A stretch of DNA of 64,000 bases, taken from NCBI GenBank assembly GCA_044222395.1, contig JBGANK010000016.1, positions 1 to 64,000 on the forward strand, given 5' to 3'. Positions 51,418 to 61,473 of the stretch are shown here, piece after piece. Position 1 is the stretch's first letter; every line of letters begins with the position of its first letter. The notes under the pieces are model-generated. The model was not told the DNA's origin and searched no databases. It saw nothing but the letters and a program-made list of their open reading frames with translations. Made by a program: the position numbers and the translations under genes. Source of the stretch: JAEUMD01 sp044222395. GTDB lineage: Bacteria > Pseudomonadota > Alphaproteobacteria > Rhizobiales > Hyphomicrobiaceae.

Positions 51418-54120
51418 CTAATTGGAGGCTTTCGCGGAGGCTGGCTTGGATTTGAGCTGCAGCACGACGTGGCGGAGCGATGGGTCGTCATCCGCCCAAC
51501 CGGACGTGAAACCGAGATCGGCGGCGAGGTTCAGCATGCCGGTATTCTCGGCCAACACGTAGCCGTTCAATTCGCGCAGGCCCTCGGCGCGCGCATACGC
51601 TATCAGATGCTGCATGAGGGCGCGGCCGAGCCCGCGACCCTTCAAGTCGGAACGCACCAGCACTCCGAATTCGGCGTTTTCGTAATCAGGATCGGCGGCA
51701 AAGCGGGCGACGCCGAGCAGCTCGTTGGTCTCGGTCAGCGCCACGAAGGCGATCTCACGCGCGTAGTCGACCTGGGTGAGGCGGGCCAGGAATTCATGGC
51801 TCAGACCGCGCACCGGCCGGAAGAAGCGCAATCTGCTGTCGGCGGGTTCGACCTTGCTGAAGAACGCATGGTAGAGATGTTCGTCCTCGGGGCGGATCGG
51901 GCGCAAGAGGACGCGGCCGAGCGTCTGCAAGCCGATCAGCTTCTCCCATTCGACGGGGTAGGGCCGTAACGCCATCGGCTTGCGAGGTGCGGCCGCCTTG
52001 CCGACGACGCGCACGCGCGCGTCGAGTGCGATCACGCCTTCCGCATCGGCAACGAGAGGGTTGATGTCGAGCTCGCGGATCTCGGGATGGTCGGCAATCA
52101 ACTGGCTGGCCTTGATAAGCGTTTCGGCGATCTGATCGAGAGCGGCAGGGGGAGTGTCGCGATAGCCGGACAGGCGGCGGGCGATGCGGGTGCGGCTGAT
52201 CAGATCGCGCGCCAGATTGAGATCGAGCGGCGGGAGTGCGAGGGCCGTGTCGCGCTCTACTTCGACCGCGGTGCCGCCGGCGCCAAACAACATCAGCGGG
52301 CCGAAGGTCGGGTCCTCCGTCATGCCGATGATGAGCTCGTGGGCGTGCTTGCGCGCGATCATCGGCTGGACGGTGAAGCCTTCGAGCCTGGCGCTGGGGT
52401 GTGAGTGTGAGATGCGATTGCGCATCGCCTGAGCGGTCTCGACGGCGTCGTCCTCGGTGGGAATATCGAGCGCGACACCACCTGCGTCGGACTTGTGAGA
52501 AATGTCGTCAGACAGGATCTTGACTACGACATTCTTGCCGCTCGACAGGATGGTGCGTGCGGCGAGGCGAACCGCGTCGGGATCACGGGCGATGTGAGTC
52601 AACACCGTCGGGATGCGATAGGCGAGCAGCAGCGCCTTGGCCTCGGCCTCGCTCAGGATGGTGCGATCGGCGGCCATGGCGTTGGCGATGACCTGGTGCG
52701 CCGCCTCTCGACTTGGCGCCAGTCCGGCCGGCTGCGAGGGGGGTGCGCGCATCAGCTGTTGTTGGGCACGCGCGTAGTCGACGAGCTGCATATAGCCTTT
52801 CACGGCACCGCCCGGCGTGTCGTAGCAGGCAACGTTGCCCTCAGTGAACAGGTTGCGCGCTGCCTCCGTGGAGCGGTCCCCGAGCCATGTGGCGAGCATC
52901 GGCTTGGCGCGGCGGTTGGTCTTGATCGAGGCCTTGTGGGTCTTGATGATGGTGCGCGCCGCTTCGGTGCTCGATGAGACAGCGGTCGGGCAGTTGATGA
53001 CGAGGATCGCATCGCTGCCGGGGTCGGCGATGATGGCCTCGAGTGCTGCGCCGTAACGCTCAGGGGGCGCATCGCCGATGATGTCGACCGGGTTGCCGCG
53101 CGACCAGTTGGGCGGCAGCAGCTTGTCGAGTCGCGAGAGCGTCTCGGGCGCCAGCGCTGCAAGCTTGCCGTCGAGATCGATCAGACGGTCGACGGCGAGC
53201 ACGCCGGCGCCGCCACCGTTGGTCAGAATCGCGAGGCGCTCACCCGACAGGCGCGGCATGTGCGACAAGGTTTCGGCGGCAGAGAACAGGTCGGCAAGAT
53301 CGGTGACGCGCAAAACGCCAGCGCGACGGAAGGCGGCATCATAGGCGGCGTCGAGCCCGGCGAGTGCGCCGGTATGGGAGGCGGCAGCGCGGGCGGCCTC
53401 TGCATGCCTGCCTGACTTGATGACGATGACCGGCTTGGCGCGGGCGGCACGGCGGGCCGCGGACATGAATTTTCGCGCGTGCGTCAGCGCTTCCATGTAG
53501 ATCAGGATGGCGCGGCTCTTGGGATCTCCGGCCAGATAATCGAGCAGGTCGCCGAAGTCGACGTCGGCCATGTCGCCGATCGAGACCACCTGGGAGAAGC
53601 CGATGGCGCGCGAGGCGGCCCAGTCGAGGATGCCGGTGACGAGCGCGCCCGATTGCGACAGGAAGGCGAGATCGCCTTTGGGCGCCGGGATATGCGAGAA
53701 GGACGCATTGAGCGCAACATGTGGCAGGACGAGGCCGATGCAATTGGGGCCCAGGATGCGCAGGCAATAGGGGCGTGCGGCATCGAGCATCGCTTGCTGG
53801 AGCGGGCCGCTGACGCCGGCGGTTATGACAACGGCGGCACGCGTACCGGCGGCGCCCAACTCGGCAATGATGCCGGGCACGGTTGCGGCTGGAGTGGCGA
53901 TGACGGCGAGATCGGCAGGCGCGGGGAGTGCGTCGATGCGCTGATGGCAGGTGCGACCCAGCAGCGTGCCGCCTTTGAGGTTGACGAAATCCAGAGTTCC
54001 GGAAAAACCCTCCGAGAGATTGCGGGCAAGCCAGTTCCCGACGCTGCCGGACGTGGTGCTGGCGCCGACCAGAACGACCGAGCGCGGATCGAACATGTTG
54101 TGGAGATTGCGAATGGTCAT
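51418..54120 (-). CDS. pat: Pat-type protein lysine acetyltransferase with acyl-CoA synthetase (ADP-forming) domain
   Basis: A 900-residue protein. An N-terminal CoA-binding domain (about 1-130, SVVLVGASTTSGSVGNWL), a ligase-CoA domain (about 145-290, with the phospho-His motif SHTGALAG) and an ATP-grasp domain (about 485-700) together resemble an ADP-forming acyl-CoA synthetase. A C-terminal GNAT domain (about 725-885, RGLGRALMQHLIAYA for acetyl-CoA) completes the Pat/PatZ architecture. Such proteins acetylate lysines of acyl-CoA synthetases and other enzymes. The His of the phosphorylation motif is kept here, so some ligase activity is possible. It is monocistronic on the minus strand. Confidence 0.88.
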   Translation of the reverse strand: MTIRNLHNMFDPRSVVLVGASTTSGSVGNWLARNLSEGFSGTLDFVNLKGGTLLGRTCHQRIDALPAPADLAVIATPAATVPGIIAELGAAGTRAAVVITAGVSGPLQQAMLDAARPYCLRILGPNCIGLVLPHVALNASFSHIPAPKGDLAFLSQSGALVTGILDWAASRAIGFSQVVSIGDMADVDFGDLLDYLAGDPKSRAILIYMEALTHARKFMSAARRAARAKPVIVIKSGRHAEAARAAASHTGALAGLDAAYDAAFRRAGVLRVTDLADLFSAAETLSHMPRLSGERLAILTNGGGAGVLAVDRLIDLDGKLAALAPETLSRLDKLLPPNWSRGNPVDIIGDAPPERYGAALEAIIADPGSDAILVINCPTAVSSSTEAARTIIKTHKASIKTNRRAKPMLATWLGDRSTEAARNLFTEGNVACYDTPGGAVKGYMQLVDYARAQQQLMRAPPSQPAGLAPSREAAHQVIANAMAADRTILSEAEAKALLLAYRIPTVLTHIARDPDAVRLAARTILSSGKNVVVKILSDDISHKSDAGGVALDIPTEDDAVETAQAMRNRISHSHPSARLEGFTVQPMIARKHAHELIIGMTEDPTFGPLMLFGAGGTAVEVERDTALALPPLDLNLARDLISRTRIARRLSGYRDTPPAALDQIAETLIKASQLIADHPEIRELDINPLVADAEGVIALDARVRVVGKAAAPRKPMALRPYPVEWEKLIGLQTLGRVLLRPIRPEDEHLYHAFFSKVEPADSRLRFFRPVRGLSHEFLARLTQVDYAREIAFVALTETNELLGVARFAADPDYENAEFGVLVRSDLKGRGLGRALMQHLIAYARAEGLRELNGYVLAENTGMLNLAADLGFTSGWADDDPSLRHVVLQLKSKPASAKASN

Positions 54121-54343
54121 GGTCGTGTCTCCGGCTCCACGTGATCGAGGCTGTCGCGGTCAGTCTCACATACCGAACGGCAGTGCTGCACGATCGTGAC
54201 TGTTTGGCTTAGACTTGTGTTGCGCCTAGACCTCGCGTCGCAAATGGCCGATAGCTCAAGTTGTCGCATGTCAGCGCCTTGGCTAAGCTCTGCACTATTC
54301 GCGCATATCTGCTAATCGGGTCCCGCATATCGAGGAGAAGGCC

Positions 54344-55636
54344 ATGGCCGACACCACCGCTCCAAAGTTCGCAACGATGGCTGTGCATGCCGGTGCCATG
54401 CCCGACCCGACGACGGGCGCCAGGGCAACGCCGATCTACCAGACGACATCATATGTGTTCAATGATGCCGATCATGCGGCGGCGTTGTTCGGCCTGCAGG
54501 CGTTCGGCAACATCTACACGCGCATCATGAATCCGACACAGGCGGTGCTGGAGGCGCGCATGGCGGCGCTGGAAGGCGGCACGGCGGCGCTGGCGCTGGC
54601 GTCGGGGCATGCTGCGCAGTTCCTCGTGTTCCATACGCTGCTGGAGCCGGGCGACGAGTTCATTGCAGGACGACAGCTCTATGGCGGCTCGATCAACCAG
54701 TTCAACCACTCGTTCAAGAAGTTCAACTGGAACGTGGTGTGGGCGGATTCGACAAATCCAGCGTCGTTCGAGGCGGCGATTACGGAAAGGACGCGCGCGA
54801 TCTTCATCGAGTCGATCGCCAACCCGGGCGGTATCATCATCGACATTCCCGCCATCGCCGCGGTGGCGAAGAAGGCCGGCGTACCACTGATCGTCGACAA
54901 TACGCTTGCCACTCCCTATTTGTGCCAGCCCAAGCAGCACGGCGCCGACATCATCGTGCATAGCCTGACCAAGTTCCTGGGTGGCCAGGGCAACTCGATC
55001 GGCGGCGTGTTGATCGACTGCGGCACGTTCGACTGGATGACGGCGAGGCATCGCTACAAGACGCTGGTCGAGCCAAACCAATCCTATGGCGGCATTGTGC
55101 TGGCGGAGGCGTTCGGCAGTTTCTCCTTCGCCATCGCCGCGCGTGTCATGGGGCTGCGCGACATCGGACCTGCCATCTCGCCCTTCAACGCCTTCTTGAT
55201 CCTCAACGGCATCGAGACGCTGCCATTGCGCATGGCGCGGCACTGCGAGAACGCGCTTGCCGTCGCGGAGTATCTCGAGCGGCATCCGGCGGTGGCGTGG
55301 GTCAACTTTGCGGGACTTACCAACAATCCCTACAACGCATTGCAGAAGAAGATCTGTTCCAAGGGTGCTGGCGCCGTCTTTACATTTGGTCTCAAGGGCG
55401 GCTACGAGGCGGGCGTGTCGCTGGTGTCGAAGCTGAAGCTGTTCTCGCACCTGGCCAACATCGGCGATACCCGGAGCCTCGTCATCCATCCCGCATCGAC
55501 GACGCACCGCCAGCTCACCGATGAGCAGCGTATCGCCGCGGGTGCCGGACCGGATGTCGTGCGATTGTCGGTCGGCATCGAGGACAAGGACGACATCATC
55601 GCCGATCTGGCCCAGGCGCTGGCACAGTTGGCATGA
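54344..55636 (+). CDS. metY: O-acetylhomoserine sulfhydrylase/aminocarboxypropyltransferase
   Basis: A 430-residue PLP enzyme of the Cys/Met metabolism family. It makes homocysteine from O-acetyl-homoserine and sulfide. The family start is MAVHAGAMPDPTTGARATPIYQTTSYVF, the PLP-binding lysine is Lys210 in HSLTKFLGGQG, and SGHAAQFLVF and RIMNPT lie in the N-terminal part. The length and the insertions (about 430, not 390) fit MetY, not MetZ or MetB. The ATG at 54344 is preceded by CGAGGAGA. I saw no SAM-II riboswitch before it. Confidence 0.92.
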   Translation: MADTTAPKFATMAVHAGAMPDPTTGARATPIYQTTSYVFNDADHAAALFGLQAFGNIYTRIMNPTQAVLEARMAALEGGTAALALASGHAAQFLVFHTLLEPGDEFIAGRQLYGGSINQFNHSFKKFNWNVVWADSTNPASFEAAITERTRAIFIESIANPGGIIIDIPAIAAVAKKAGVPLIVDNTLATPYLCQPKQHGADIIVHSLTKFLGGQGNSIGGVLIDCGTFDWMTARHRYKTLVEPNQSYGGIVLAEAFGSFSFAIAARVMGLRDIGPAISPFNAFLILNGIETLPLRMARHCENALAVAEYLERHPAVAWVNFAGLTNNPYNALQKKICSKGAGAVFTFGLKGGYEAGVSLVSKLKLFSHLANIGDTRSLVIHPASTTHRQLTDEQRIAAGAGPDVVRLSVGIEDKDDIIADLAQALAQLA

Positions 55637-55667
55637 ACCAGATGAACCGCAGGAGGGCCTGGGGCAT

Positions 55668-55997
55668 ATGAGCGAGGACTACAAGTATCAACTCGTCATC
55701 CAGTTCGACGACGAGGAGGGGACGGCGCTCGATCGCGTCATCGCCTTCGAGGATCACCTGATCGAAATGCTCGACGGTGTTGCCGACGTCGAGGGCCACG
55801 ATACGGGATCGGGCACAGCGCACATCTCGATCCTGACCAACGGGCCCAAGAAGCTGTGGGAGCAACTGGAACCACTGGTCGAGAGCTTTGACGATCACAA
55901 GTTGCAGGCGCTGGCGGCGGCTTATCGCGACGTCGAGGAGGACGACTACACGGTGATCTGGCCCAGCGACTATGAGGAGGAATTCTCGATCGGGTGA
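55668..55997 (+). CDS. Conserved hypothetical protein
   Basis: A 109-residue acidic protein that follows metY by 31 bases, with AGGAGG before the ATG at 55668. It reads MSEDYKYQLVIQFDDEEGTALD..., with KKLWEQLEPLVESF and YTVIWPSDYEEEF. A ferredoxin-like beta-alpha-beta fold is suggested by the strand pattern. I do not recognise a family. It may form one unit with metY, as both precede the terminator at 56055. Confidence 0.75.
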   Translation: MSEDYKYQLVIQFDDEEGTALDRVIAFEDHLIEMLDGVADVEGHDTGSGTAHISILTNGPKKLWEQLEPLVESFDDHKLQALAAAYRDVEEDDYTVIWPSDYEEEFSIG

Positions 55998-56054
55998 GGC
56001 CGAACGTAGTGGTCTCTTCGATTAGCCGTGTCGTCGGATAAGGGCAACGAAAAG

Positions 56055-56088
56055 GCCCACGGGATGCATGTCCCGTGGGCTTCGTTTT
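56055..56088. terminator. Bidirectional terminator between the metY unit and phaC
   Basis: A 10-bp perfect stem GCCCACGGGA (56055-56064) with TCCCGTGGGC (56071-56080) has a T-rich tail on the plus side (TTCGTTTT). On the minus side it is flanked by AAAA-rich sequence that becomes TTTT. It separates the convergent genes. Confidence 0.9.
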
Positions 56089-56114
56089 CACATCGCTCGA
56101 AAGTCGGTGCCGCG

Positions 56115-57932
56115 TCAGCTCTTGCCCTTGACGTAGGCGCCGGGGGCGTCCTCGATGACACCTAGCTTCTCACCGGGGTCGCGCGGCAGCGTCCAGGCGC
56201 CCGACTGGCGGGCGAGCCACTCGGCCCAGTGCGGCCACCACGATCCCGGAGTCTCGCGCGACATCGTCGACCACTCATCAAGTGTCTCGGCGGCTGCCTT
56301 CGGCGCGGTCCAGTACTGATACTTGACCTTGTCAGGCGGGTTGATGACGCCGGCGATATGGCCTGAACCGGCCAGCACATACTCGACGGGACCGCCGAAC
56401 AGCTTGGCGCCGATGAAGACGGACTTTGCCGGAGCGATGTGATCCTCCTTGGCGGCCAGATGGTAGACGGGTACGCGAACCTTGCCGAGGTCGAGAGGGG
56501 TGCCGGCGATTTTGAGCTGACCCTTGGAGAACTTGTTCTCCAGGTAGAACGAACGCAGATAGAAGTTGTGATTGGCCGCCGGCATACGCGTCGAATCCTG
56601 GTTCCAGTAGAGCAGGTCGAACGGGAACGGCTTCTTGCCAAGCAGGTAGTTGTTGACGACGTAGGGCCAGATCAGGTCGCGCGGGCGCATCATGTTGAAG
56701 ACGTTGGCCATGCGCGAGCCGTCGAGGTAGCCGCGCTCGGCCATCATCTCCTCGAGGCTCTTCAACTGCGTGTCGTCGATGAAGATGAGCAGGTCGCCGC
56801 CCTTGGTGAAGTCGACCTGGGTGGTGAAGAAGGTGGCCGAGATGAACGGCTGCTCGCCGCGGGCGGCGAGGTAGGCGAGCGTAGTGGCGACCAGCGTGCC
56901 GCCGACGCAGTAGCCGAGCACGTTGCACTTGGGCACGCCGGTTTCGCGGCGGACGGCGTCGGCGGCGGCTAGCACGCCTTCCTTCATGTAGTCCTCGAAG
57001 GTCTTGTGCGAGAGGCGCTCGTCAGGATTGACCCAGGAGATCAGGAAGACCGTGAAGCCCTGCTCGACCGCCCAGCGGACAAAGCTCTTGGGCGGCGTCA
57101 GATCGAGGATGTAGTACTTGTTGATCCAGGGCGGCACGATCAGCAGCGGCACCTCGCGCACCTTGTCGGTGGTGGGCGTGTACTGGATCAGCTGGATGAT
57201 TTCGTTCTGGTAGACGACCTTGCCGGGGGTGATGGCGAGGTTCTTGCCGACCTCAAAGGCGGTGGTATCAGTCTGGCTGACCTTAAACAGATCTGTCGAC
57301 TTTTCCATGTCCTCGACGAAATGGGTCATGCCCTGCACGAGGTTCTTGGCATTGGTCTGGAATGTTTCGCGCACAACCTCGGGATTGGTAATCGGGAAAT
57401 TGGACGGCGACATCGCGCTCGACAGCTGGCGCAGGTAGAAGTCGGCCTTCTGCTTGGTGCGCTCATCAAGCCCGCTGGTATTCTCGAGAACAGATTCAGC
57501 CCAGTGCGTGGTGACCAGATAGGCCTGCTTCCAGAAATCGAAGTAGGGGTTGGAACTCCACTCAGGGTCCTTGAAGCGGTTGTCGCCGGCCTCCGGCTCG
57601 GCCACCGGGGCAACATTCTCGCCCAGCATTCGCCGCATCGTGTTGTTCCACAGCTCGGCGTAGGAACGCAGCAGGCTGCCCTGAGCTTCGGCCAGCTTGA
57701 CCGGCTCCGTCATCCACTTCTGGGCGATCTCGCCCATCATCTTGGAGGCCTCGGTCAGCTCGTTGGCGGCCGTGAACGGGCTCATCTGATTGTCCGCACG
57801 CTCCAGGTAGCTGGTCATCGCCCGGCTACCTTCCTCGAACAGCCTCAGGACGTTGCGCGCGAACTCCTCAGGATTGTTGATGCGGTAGGAGGGCGCCTCG
57901 GGGTGCTTCTCGGATGGATTGGTCTTTTGCAT
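56115..57932 (-). CDS. phaC: Class I polyhydroxyalkanoate synthase
   Basis: A 605-residue PHA/PHB synthase that polymerises (R)-3-hydroxyacyl-CoA into storage granules. The alpha/beta hydrolase core has the lipase-like box GYCVGG with catalytic Cys342. The rest of the triad lies in the AAKEDHIAP region (Asp) and GSGHIAGV (His). The N-terminal domain has the family-typical FQTNAKNLVQGMTHFVEDME. The length fits class I (about 590). phaA, phaB and phasin genes are not next to it. Confidence 0.95.
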   Translation of the reverse strand: MQKTNPSEKHPEAPSYRINNPEEFARNVLRLFEEGSRAMTSYLERADNQMSPFTAANELTEASKMMGEIAQKWMTEPVKLAEAQGSLLRSYAELWNNTMRRMLGENVAPVAEPEAGDNRFKDPEWSSNPYFDFWKQAYLVTTHWAESVLENTSGLDERTKQKADFYLRQLSSAMSPSNFPITNPEVVRETFQTNAKNLVQGMTHFVEDMEKSTDLFKVSQTDTTAFEVGKNLAITPGKVVYQNEIIQLIQYTPTTDKVREVPLLIVPPWINKYYILDLTPPKSFVRWAVEQGFTVFLISWVNPDERLSHKTFEDYMKEGVLAAADAVRRETGVPKCNVLGYCVGGTLVATTLAYLAARGEQPFISATFFTTQVDFTKGGDLLIFIDDTQLKSLEEMMAERGYLDGSRMANVFNMMRPRDLIWPYVVNNYLLGKKPFPFDLLYWNQDSTRMPAANHNFYLRSFYLENKFSKGQLKIAGTPLDLGKVRVPVYHLAAKEDHIAPAKSVFIGAKLFGGPVEYVLAGSGHIAGVINPPDKVKYQYWTAPKAAAETLDEWSTMSRETPGSWWPHWAEWLARQSGAWTLPRDPGEKLGVIEDAPGAYVKGKS

Positions 57933-58850
57933 GATTGCTTTCTTCCCGGTCGACCGATGGGGGTGTAGCCGGCCATGCGGCTACCAAAACCGTGGTGAAT
58001 GCGCTTCGGCGCCCTGCCGTTCGCCAAGCGGGCAGGCTGAACGATTATATGATAGGCGCTACCTGCTCGAATGACGGGAATCAAGTAGGCATTCCGTAGA
58101 GCATTCGCAAATCGGCTGAGACGGTTGACCGGCCGGGCGCAGACTGACGTTGTCCTTTAGGTCGACAGCTTCGGTCACTTTGAAGGGATCGTTTCCGCCA
58201 CGATTACTGCGGGTTGAGGGATGTGCTCGCCAGGGACGCCAGGGCCACGGTCGCCGAGCAGCGCCCCGCCAGAATAGTTCAGTGGCCGTGACGGGTGGTG
58301 TTCTCGATCTCAAGGCGGCACTTGCCTGGGTCGGTTGGTGCGCTCGAAGGCGAGCAGAGGTCCGAGAATTCCGTTAAACTTGACCGGTCGCGGCATTTGC
58401 AGGCGCTACCAAGCGGCGGCGGTCCGGATTGGCCGGTGGACGATTATTCCGGGGATATGTGGGGTCTGCTTTACCTTGCCATGCCCGACAGCTTAAATTG
58501 TCGTGGCGTGCGTTTCTGGGCCAGTCGCATCAGGTTCCCGCGACTTGGCCATGGGGCGTATTCGGGGAACCGGATCGGCTGTCGCGAGGCTCCGTCTCAT
58601 ATACGGGCTCGAGCAGGTGCGCGCCGCGAGCCAGGAAAGATTAAGACTGCCGACTCTGGAATGCATGTTGCCAAGCCATGCCGCTTGCCTGGGAAAGGGA
58701 CCGGTGCGCGGAGTTGGCAGGCGATCAAGCCCAGGGTTTTGCGCTAAGGTTTGCACTAGGGATTGCACGGGGCCCCTTGCCCGAGCAGCTCCTGCGAACA
58801 CAGGAACCAAGGACCATGAGCCAAGTTAAACCGTCTGCGAGACCAACGCC
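57933..58850. other. 918-bp region without a recognised gene
   Basis: This is the longest gene-poor stretch of the window, between phaC and the aminotransferase. Several open frames of 75-150 codons exist on both strands, but none has protein-like composition or a recognisable motif. GGGGCCCC (58769-58776) and many short inverted segments occur, with no strong terminator or riboswitch. It could hold a small RNA or decayed genes. Confidence 0.5.
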
Positions 58851-60077
58851 GTGACCGAGCCATTCCACCGCATCAAGCGACTGCCGCCCTACGTTTTCGC
58901 CGAGGTCAACAGGCTCAAGGCAGAAGCACGCGCGCGCGGAGCCGACATCATCGATCTGGGCATGGGCAACCCCGACCTGCCGACGCCGCAGCACATCGTC
59001 GACAAACTTGTCGAGACGGTCGGCAAGCCGCGCACCAACCGCTATTCGGCCTCCAAGGGCATACCGGGGTTGCGGCGGGCGCAGGCCGGCTACTACGAGC
59101 GCCGGTTCGGCGTGAAGCTCAATCCGGAGACGCAGATCGTTGCGACGCTGGGCTCCAAGGAGGGCTTCGCCAACATGGCGCAGGCGATCACGGCGCCCGG
59201 CGATGTCATCATCGTGCCCAACCCGACCTATCCGATCCACGAGTTCGGCTTCCTCATCTCGGGCGCCTCGGTGCGGCACATCCGGGCCGGCACCGGCGAC
59301 GAGTTCCTGAGCGCGGTCGATCATGCCTGCCGGCACACGATTCCCAAGCCGGTGGCGATGGTGCTGTCTTATCCGTCGAATCCGACGGCGATGGTCGCCG
59401 ACCTCGATTTCTACAAGGCGGCCGTCGACCTGGCGAAGAAGCGCGACATCGTCATCCTGTCCGATGTCGCCTACTCGGAAGTCTACTTCGAGGGGCCGCC
59501 GCCGCCGTCGGTACTGCAGGTGCCAGGCGCGATGGATGTTGCGGTGGAATTCACGTCGCTGTCGAAGACCTACTCGATGCCGGGTTGGCGGATGGGATTT
59601 GCGGTCGGCAACGAGCGGCTCATCAATGCGCTGGCGCGGGTCAAGTCCTATCTCGACTATGGCGCCTTCACGCCGATCCAGGTTGCCGCTTCTGCTGCGC
59701 TCAACGGGCCGCAGGACTGCGTGGAGGAAGTGCGGCAGATCTACAAGCGCCGCCGCGACGTGCTGGTGGAGAGCTTTGCGCGTGCGGGCTGGAACATTCC
59801 GTCGCCGCCAGCGACTATGTTCGCGTGGGCACCGATCCCTGAGCAGTTCCGAGGGCTAGGCTCGGTGGAGTTTTCCAAGCTGATGATCGAGAAGGCGGAC
59901 GTCGCGGTGTCGCCGGGGCTTGGGTTTGGCGAGTACGGCGAGGGGTTCGTGCGCATCGCGCTGGTGGAGAACGAGCACCGCATCCGGCAGGCGGCGCGGA
60001 ACCTGAAAAAGTTCCTCGCCCTGTCGCCCGAAACACTCCATAACGTCATCCCGATCCCACAGAAAGTCAGTCGGTAA
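58851..60077 (+). CDS. Class I aminotransferase, AlaC/LL-diaminopimelate aminotransferase type
   Basis: A 408-residue fold-type I PLP enzyme. It has MGNPDLPTP early, NPTYPIHEFGF, the PLP-aspartate region SDVAYSEVYFEG and the Schiff-base lysine Lys239 in FTSLSKTYSMPGWRMGF. FVRIALVENEHRIRQAARNL is at the end. Relatives include AlaC (glutamate-pyruvate aminotransferase) and enzymes named LL-diaminopimelate aminotransferase. Substrate choice is not decided. The start is GTG at 58851. Upstream of homoserine dehydrogenase by 9 bases, it probably shares an operon with it, as often seen. Confidence 0.88.
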   Translation: MTEPFHRIKRLPPYVFAEVNRLKAEARARGADIIDLGMGNPDLPTPQHIVDKLVETVGKPRTNRYSASKGIPGLRRAQAGYYERRFGVKLNPETQIVATLGSKEGFANMAQAITAPGDVIIVPNPTYPIHEFGFLISGASVRHIRAGTGDEFLSAVDHACRHTIPKPVAMVLSYPSNPTAMVADLDFYKAAVDLAKKRDIVILSDVAYSEVYFEGPPPPSVLQVPGAMDVAVEFTSLSKTYSMPGWRMGFAVGNERLINALARVKSYLDYGAFTPIQVAASAALNGPQDCVEEVRQIYKRRRDVLVESFARAGWNIPSPPATMFAWAPIPEQFRGLGSVEFSKLMIEKADVAVSPGLGFGEYGEGFVRIALVENEHRIRQAARNLKKFLALSPETLHNVIPIPQKVSR

Positions 60078-60086
60078 CAGCAAACC

Positions 60087-61415
60087 ATGACACAGCCTCT
60101 GAGAATTGGCGTCGCCGGCCTCGGTACAGTCGGCGGTGGGCTTATGGATTTGTTCGCAACACACGGCGGCTGGCTGGGAGATGTCGGCGGTCGGCCGATG
60201 GCGGTGGTCGCCGTTGCAGCAAAGTCGCGGGCGGAAACCAAGGGGCGACCGGTGGCCGAGCAGGCCAAATGGTTCTCCGATCCGGTCGCGATGGCGCGCG
60301 ATCCCGGCATCGACGTGTTCGTCGAGCTGATGGGCGGGGAGGGCATCGCGAAAGCATCGGTCGAAGCCGCACTCGATGCCGGAAAGCATGTCGTGACCGC
60401 CAACAAGGCTCTGTTGGCCAAGCACGGCGTTGATTTGGCGCGGCGCGCCGAGAAGACCGGTGTGGCTTTGAATTTCGAAGCGGCGGTGGCCGGCGGCATT
60501 CCGGTCATCAAGACGCTGCGCGAGGCACTTGGCGCCAACGAGATTCAGCGCGTGTTCGGTATTCTGAATGGTACGTGCAACTACATCCTGACCAAGATGC
60601 AGTCGGAAAAACGCGCCTTCGCCGATGTGCTGAAGGAAGCGCAGGCCATGGGCTACGCCGAGGCCGACCCGACGTTCGACATCGGGGGTTTCGATACCGC
60701 GCACAAGCTGGCTCTGTTGACCAGCCTCGCCTTCTCGACGCGCGTGGCGCTGGATGAAATCCACGTCGAAGGCATCGAGAGCATCACGGCTGAGGACATC
60801 GAAGCGGCTGACAGTCTTGGCTATCGCATAAAGCTTCTGGGAGTTGCGGCGCAGACCGACAAGGGCATCCTGGCGCGCGTGTCGCCGTGCCTGGTCTACA
60901 GGGATTCTGCAATCGCCGAGGTCTCGGGCGTCACCAATGCGGTTGCCATCGACGGCGATTTTTCCGGCAACATCCTTCTCGTCGGCGCCGGTGCCGGCGG
61001 GCGTGCCACGGCCTCCGCGGTTGCCAGCGACATTCTTGACATCGCGCGCGGCTATCGTGTGCCACCGTTCGTGCTGAAGACCGACGAGTTGCGCGCGCAC
61101 GAGGCGGTGCCGCTCGTAGCGCATTACGGCTCGTACTACGTGCGGCTGTCGCTGGAGGACAAGCCAGGAATGATGGCTGCCATCGCCACGCGCATGGGCG
61201 ACAACGGCATTTCGCTCGAAAGCATCGTGCAGCATCGTGCGGTTGCGCCGCCGGTGCCTGGTGCCAGGCCCGAGCCTCAATCGAAAGCGCCGGTGTCGGT
61301 CATCATCATCACGCATGAAACTACCGAAGCGGCCATGCGCAAGGCGCTCGACAGCATCGAGAAGGACGGCAAGGTGACCACACGACCGCAGTTGATACGC
61401 ATCGAGGCACTGTAA
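60087..61415 (+). CDS. hom: Homoserine dehydrogenase
   Basis: A 442-residue enzyme that reduces aspartate semialdehyde to homoserine with NAD(P)H, the branch to methionine, threonine and isoleucine. The Rossmann motif is VAGLGTVGGGLM. The catalytic domain has NGTCNYILTKM and EADPTFDIGGFDTAHKL. The C-terminal ACT domain (about 350-442, with DKPGMMAAIATRMGDNG) suggests feedback by threonine. It lies between the aminotransferase and glpX, an order frequent in Hyphomicrobiales. Confidence 0.95.
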   Translation: MTQPLRIGVAGLGTVGGGLMDLFATHGGWLGDVGGRPMAVVAVAAKSRAETKGRPVAEQAKWFSDPVAMARDPGIDVFVELMGGEGIAKASVEAALDAGKHVVTANKALLAKHGVDLARRAEKTGVALNFEAAVAGGIPVIKTLREALGANEIQRVFGILNGTCNYILTKMQSEKRAFADVLKEAQAMGYAEADPTFDIGGFDTAHKLALLTSLAFSTRVALDEIHVEGIESITAEDIEAADSLGYRIKLLGVAAQTDKGILARVSPCLVYRDSAIAEVSGVTNAVAIDGDFSGNILLVGAGAGGRATASAVASDILDIARGYRVPPFVLKTDELRAHEAVPLVAHYGSYYVRLSLEDKPGMMAAIATRMGDNGISLESIVQHRAVAPPVPGARPEPQSKAPVSVIIITHETTEAAMRKALDSIEKDGKVTTRPQLIRIEAL

Positions 61416-61473
61416 CGGCGGTGTCGGCGCGACCGCCACCACCCGGCATCATCGACAGCGAGGAGTAAGCGGA

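Noticed and set aside
54121..54343. SAM-II riboswitch upstream of metY
   Set aside because: The conserved pseudoknot core of SAM-II is not present in either obvious position before the start.
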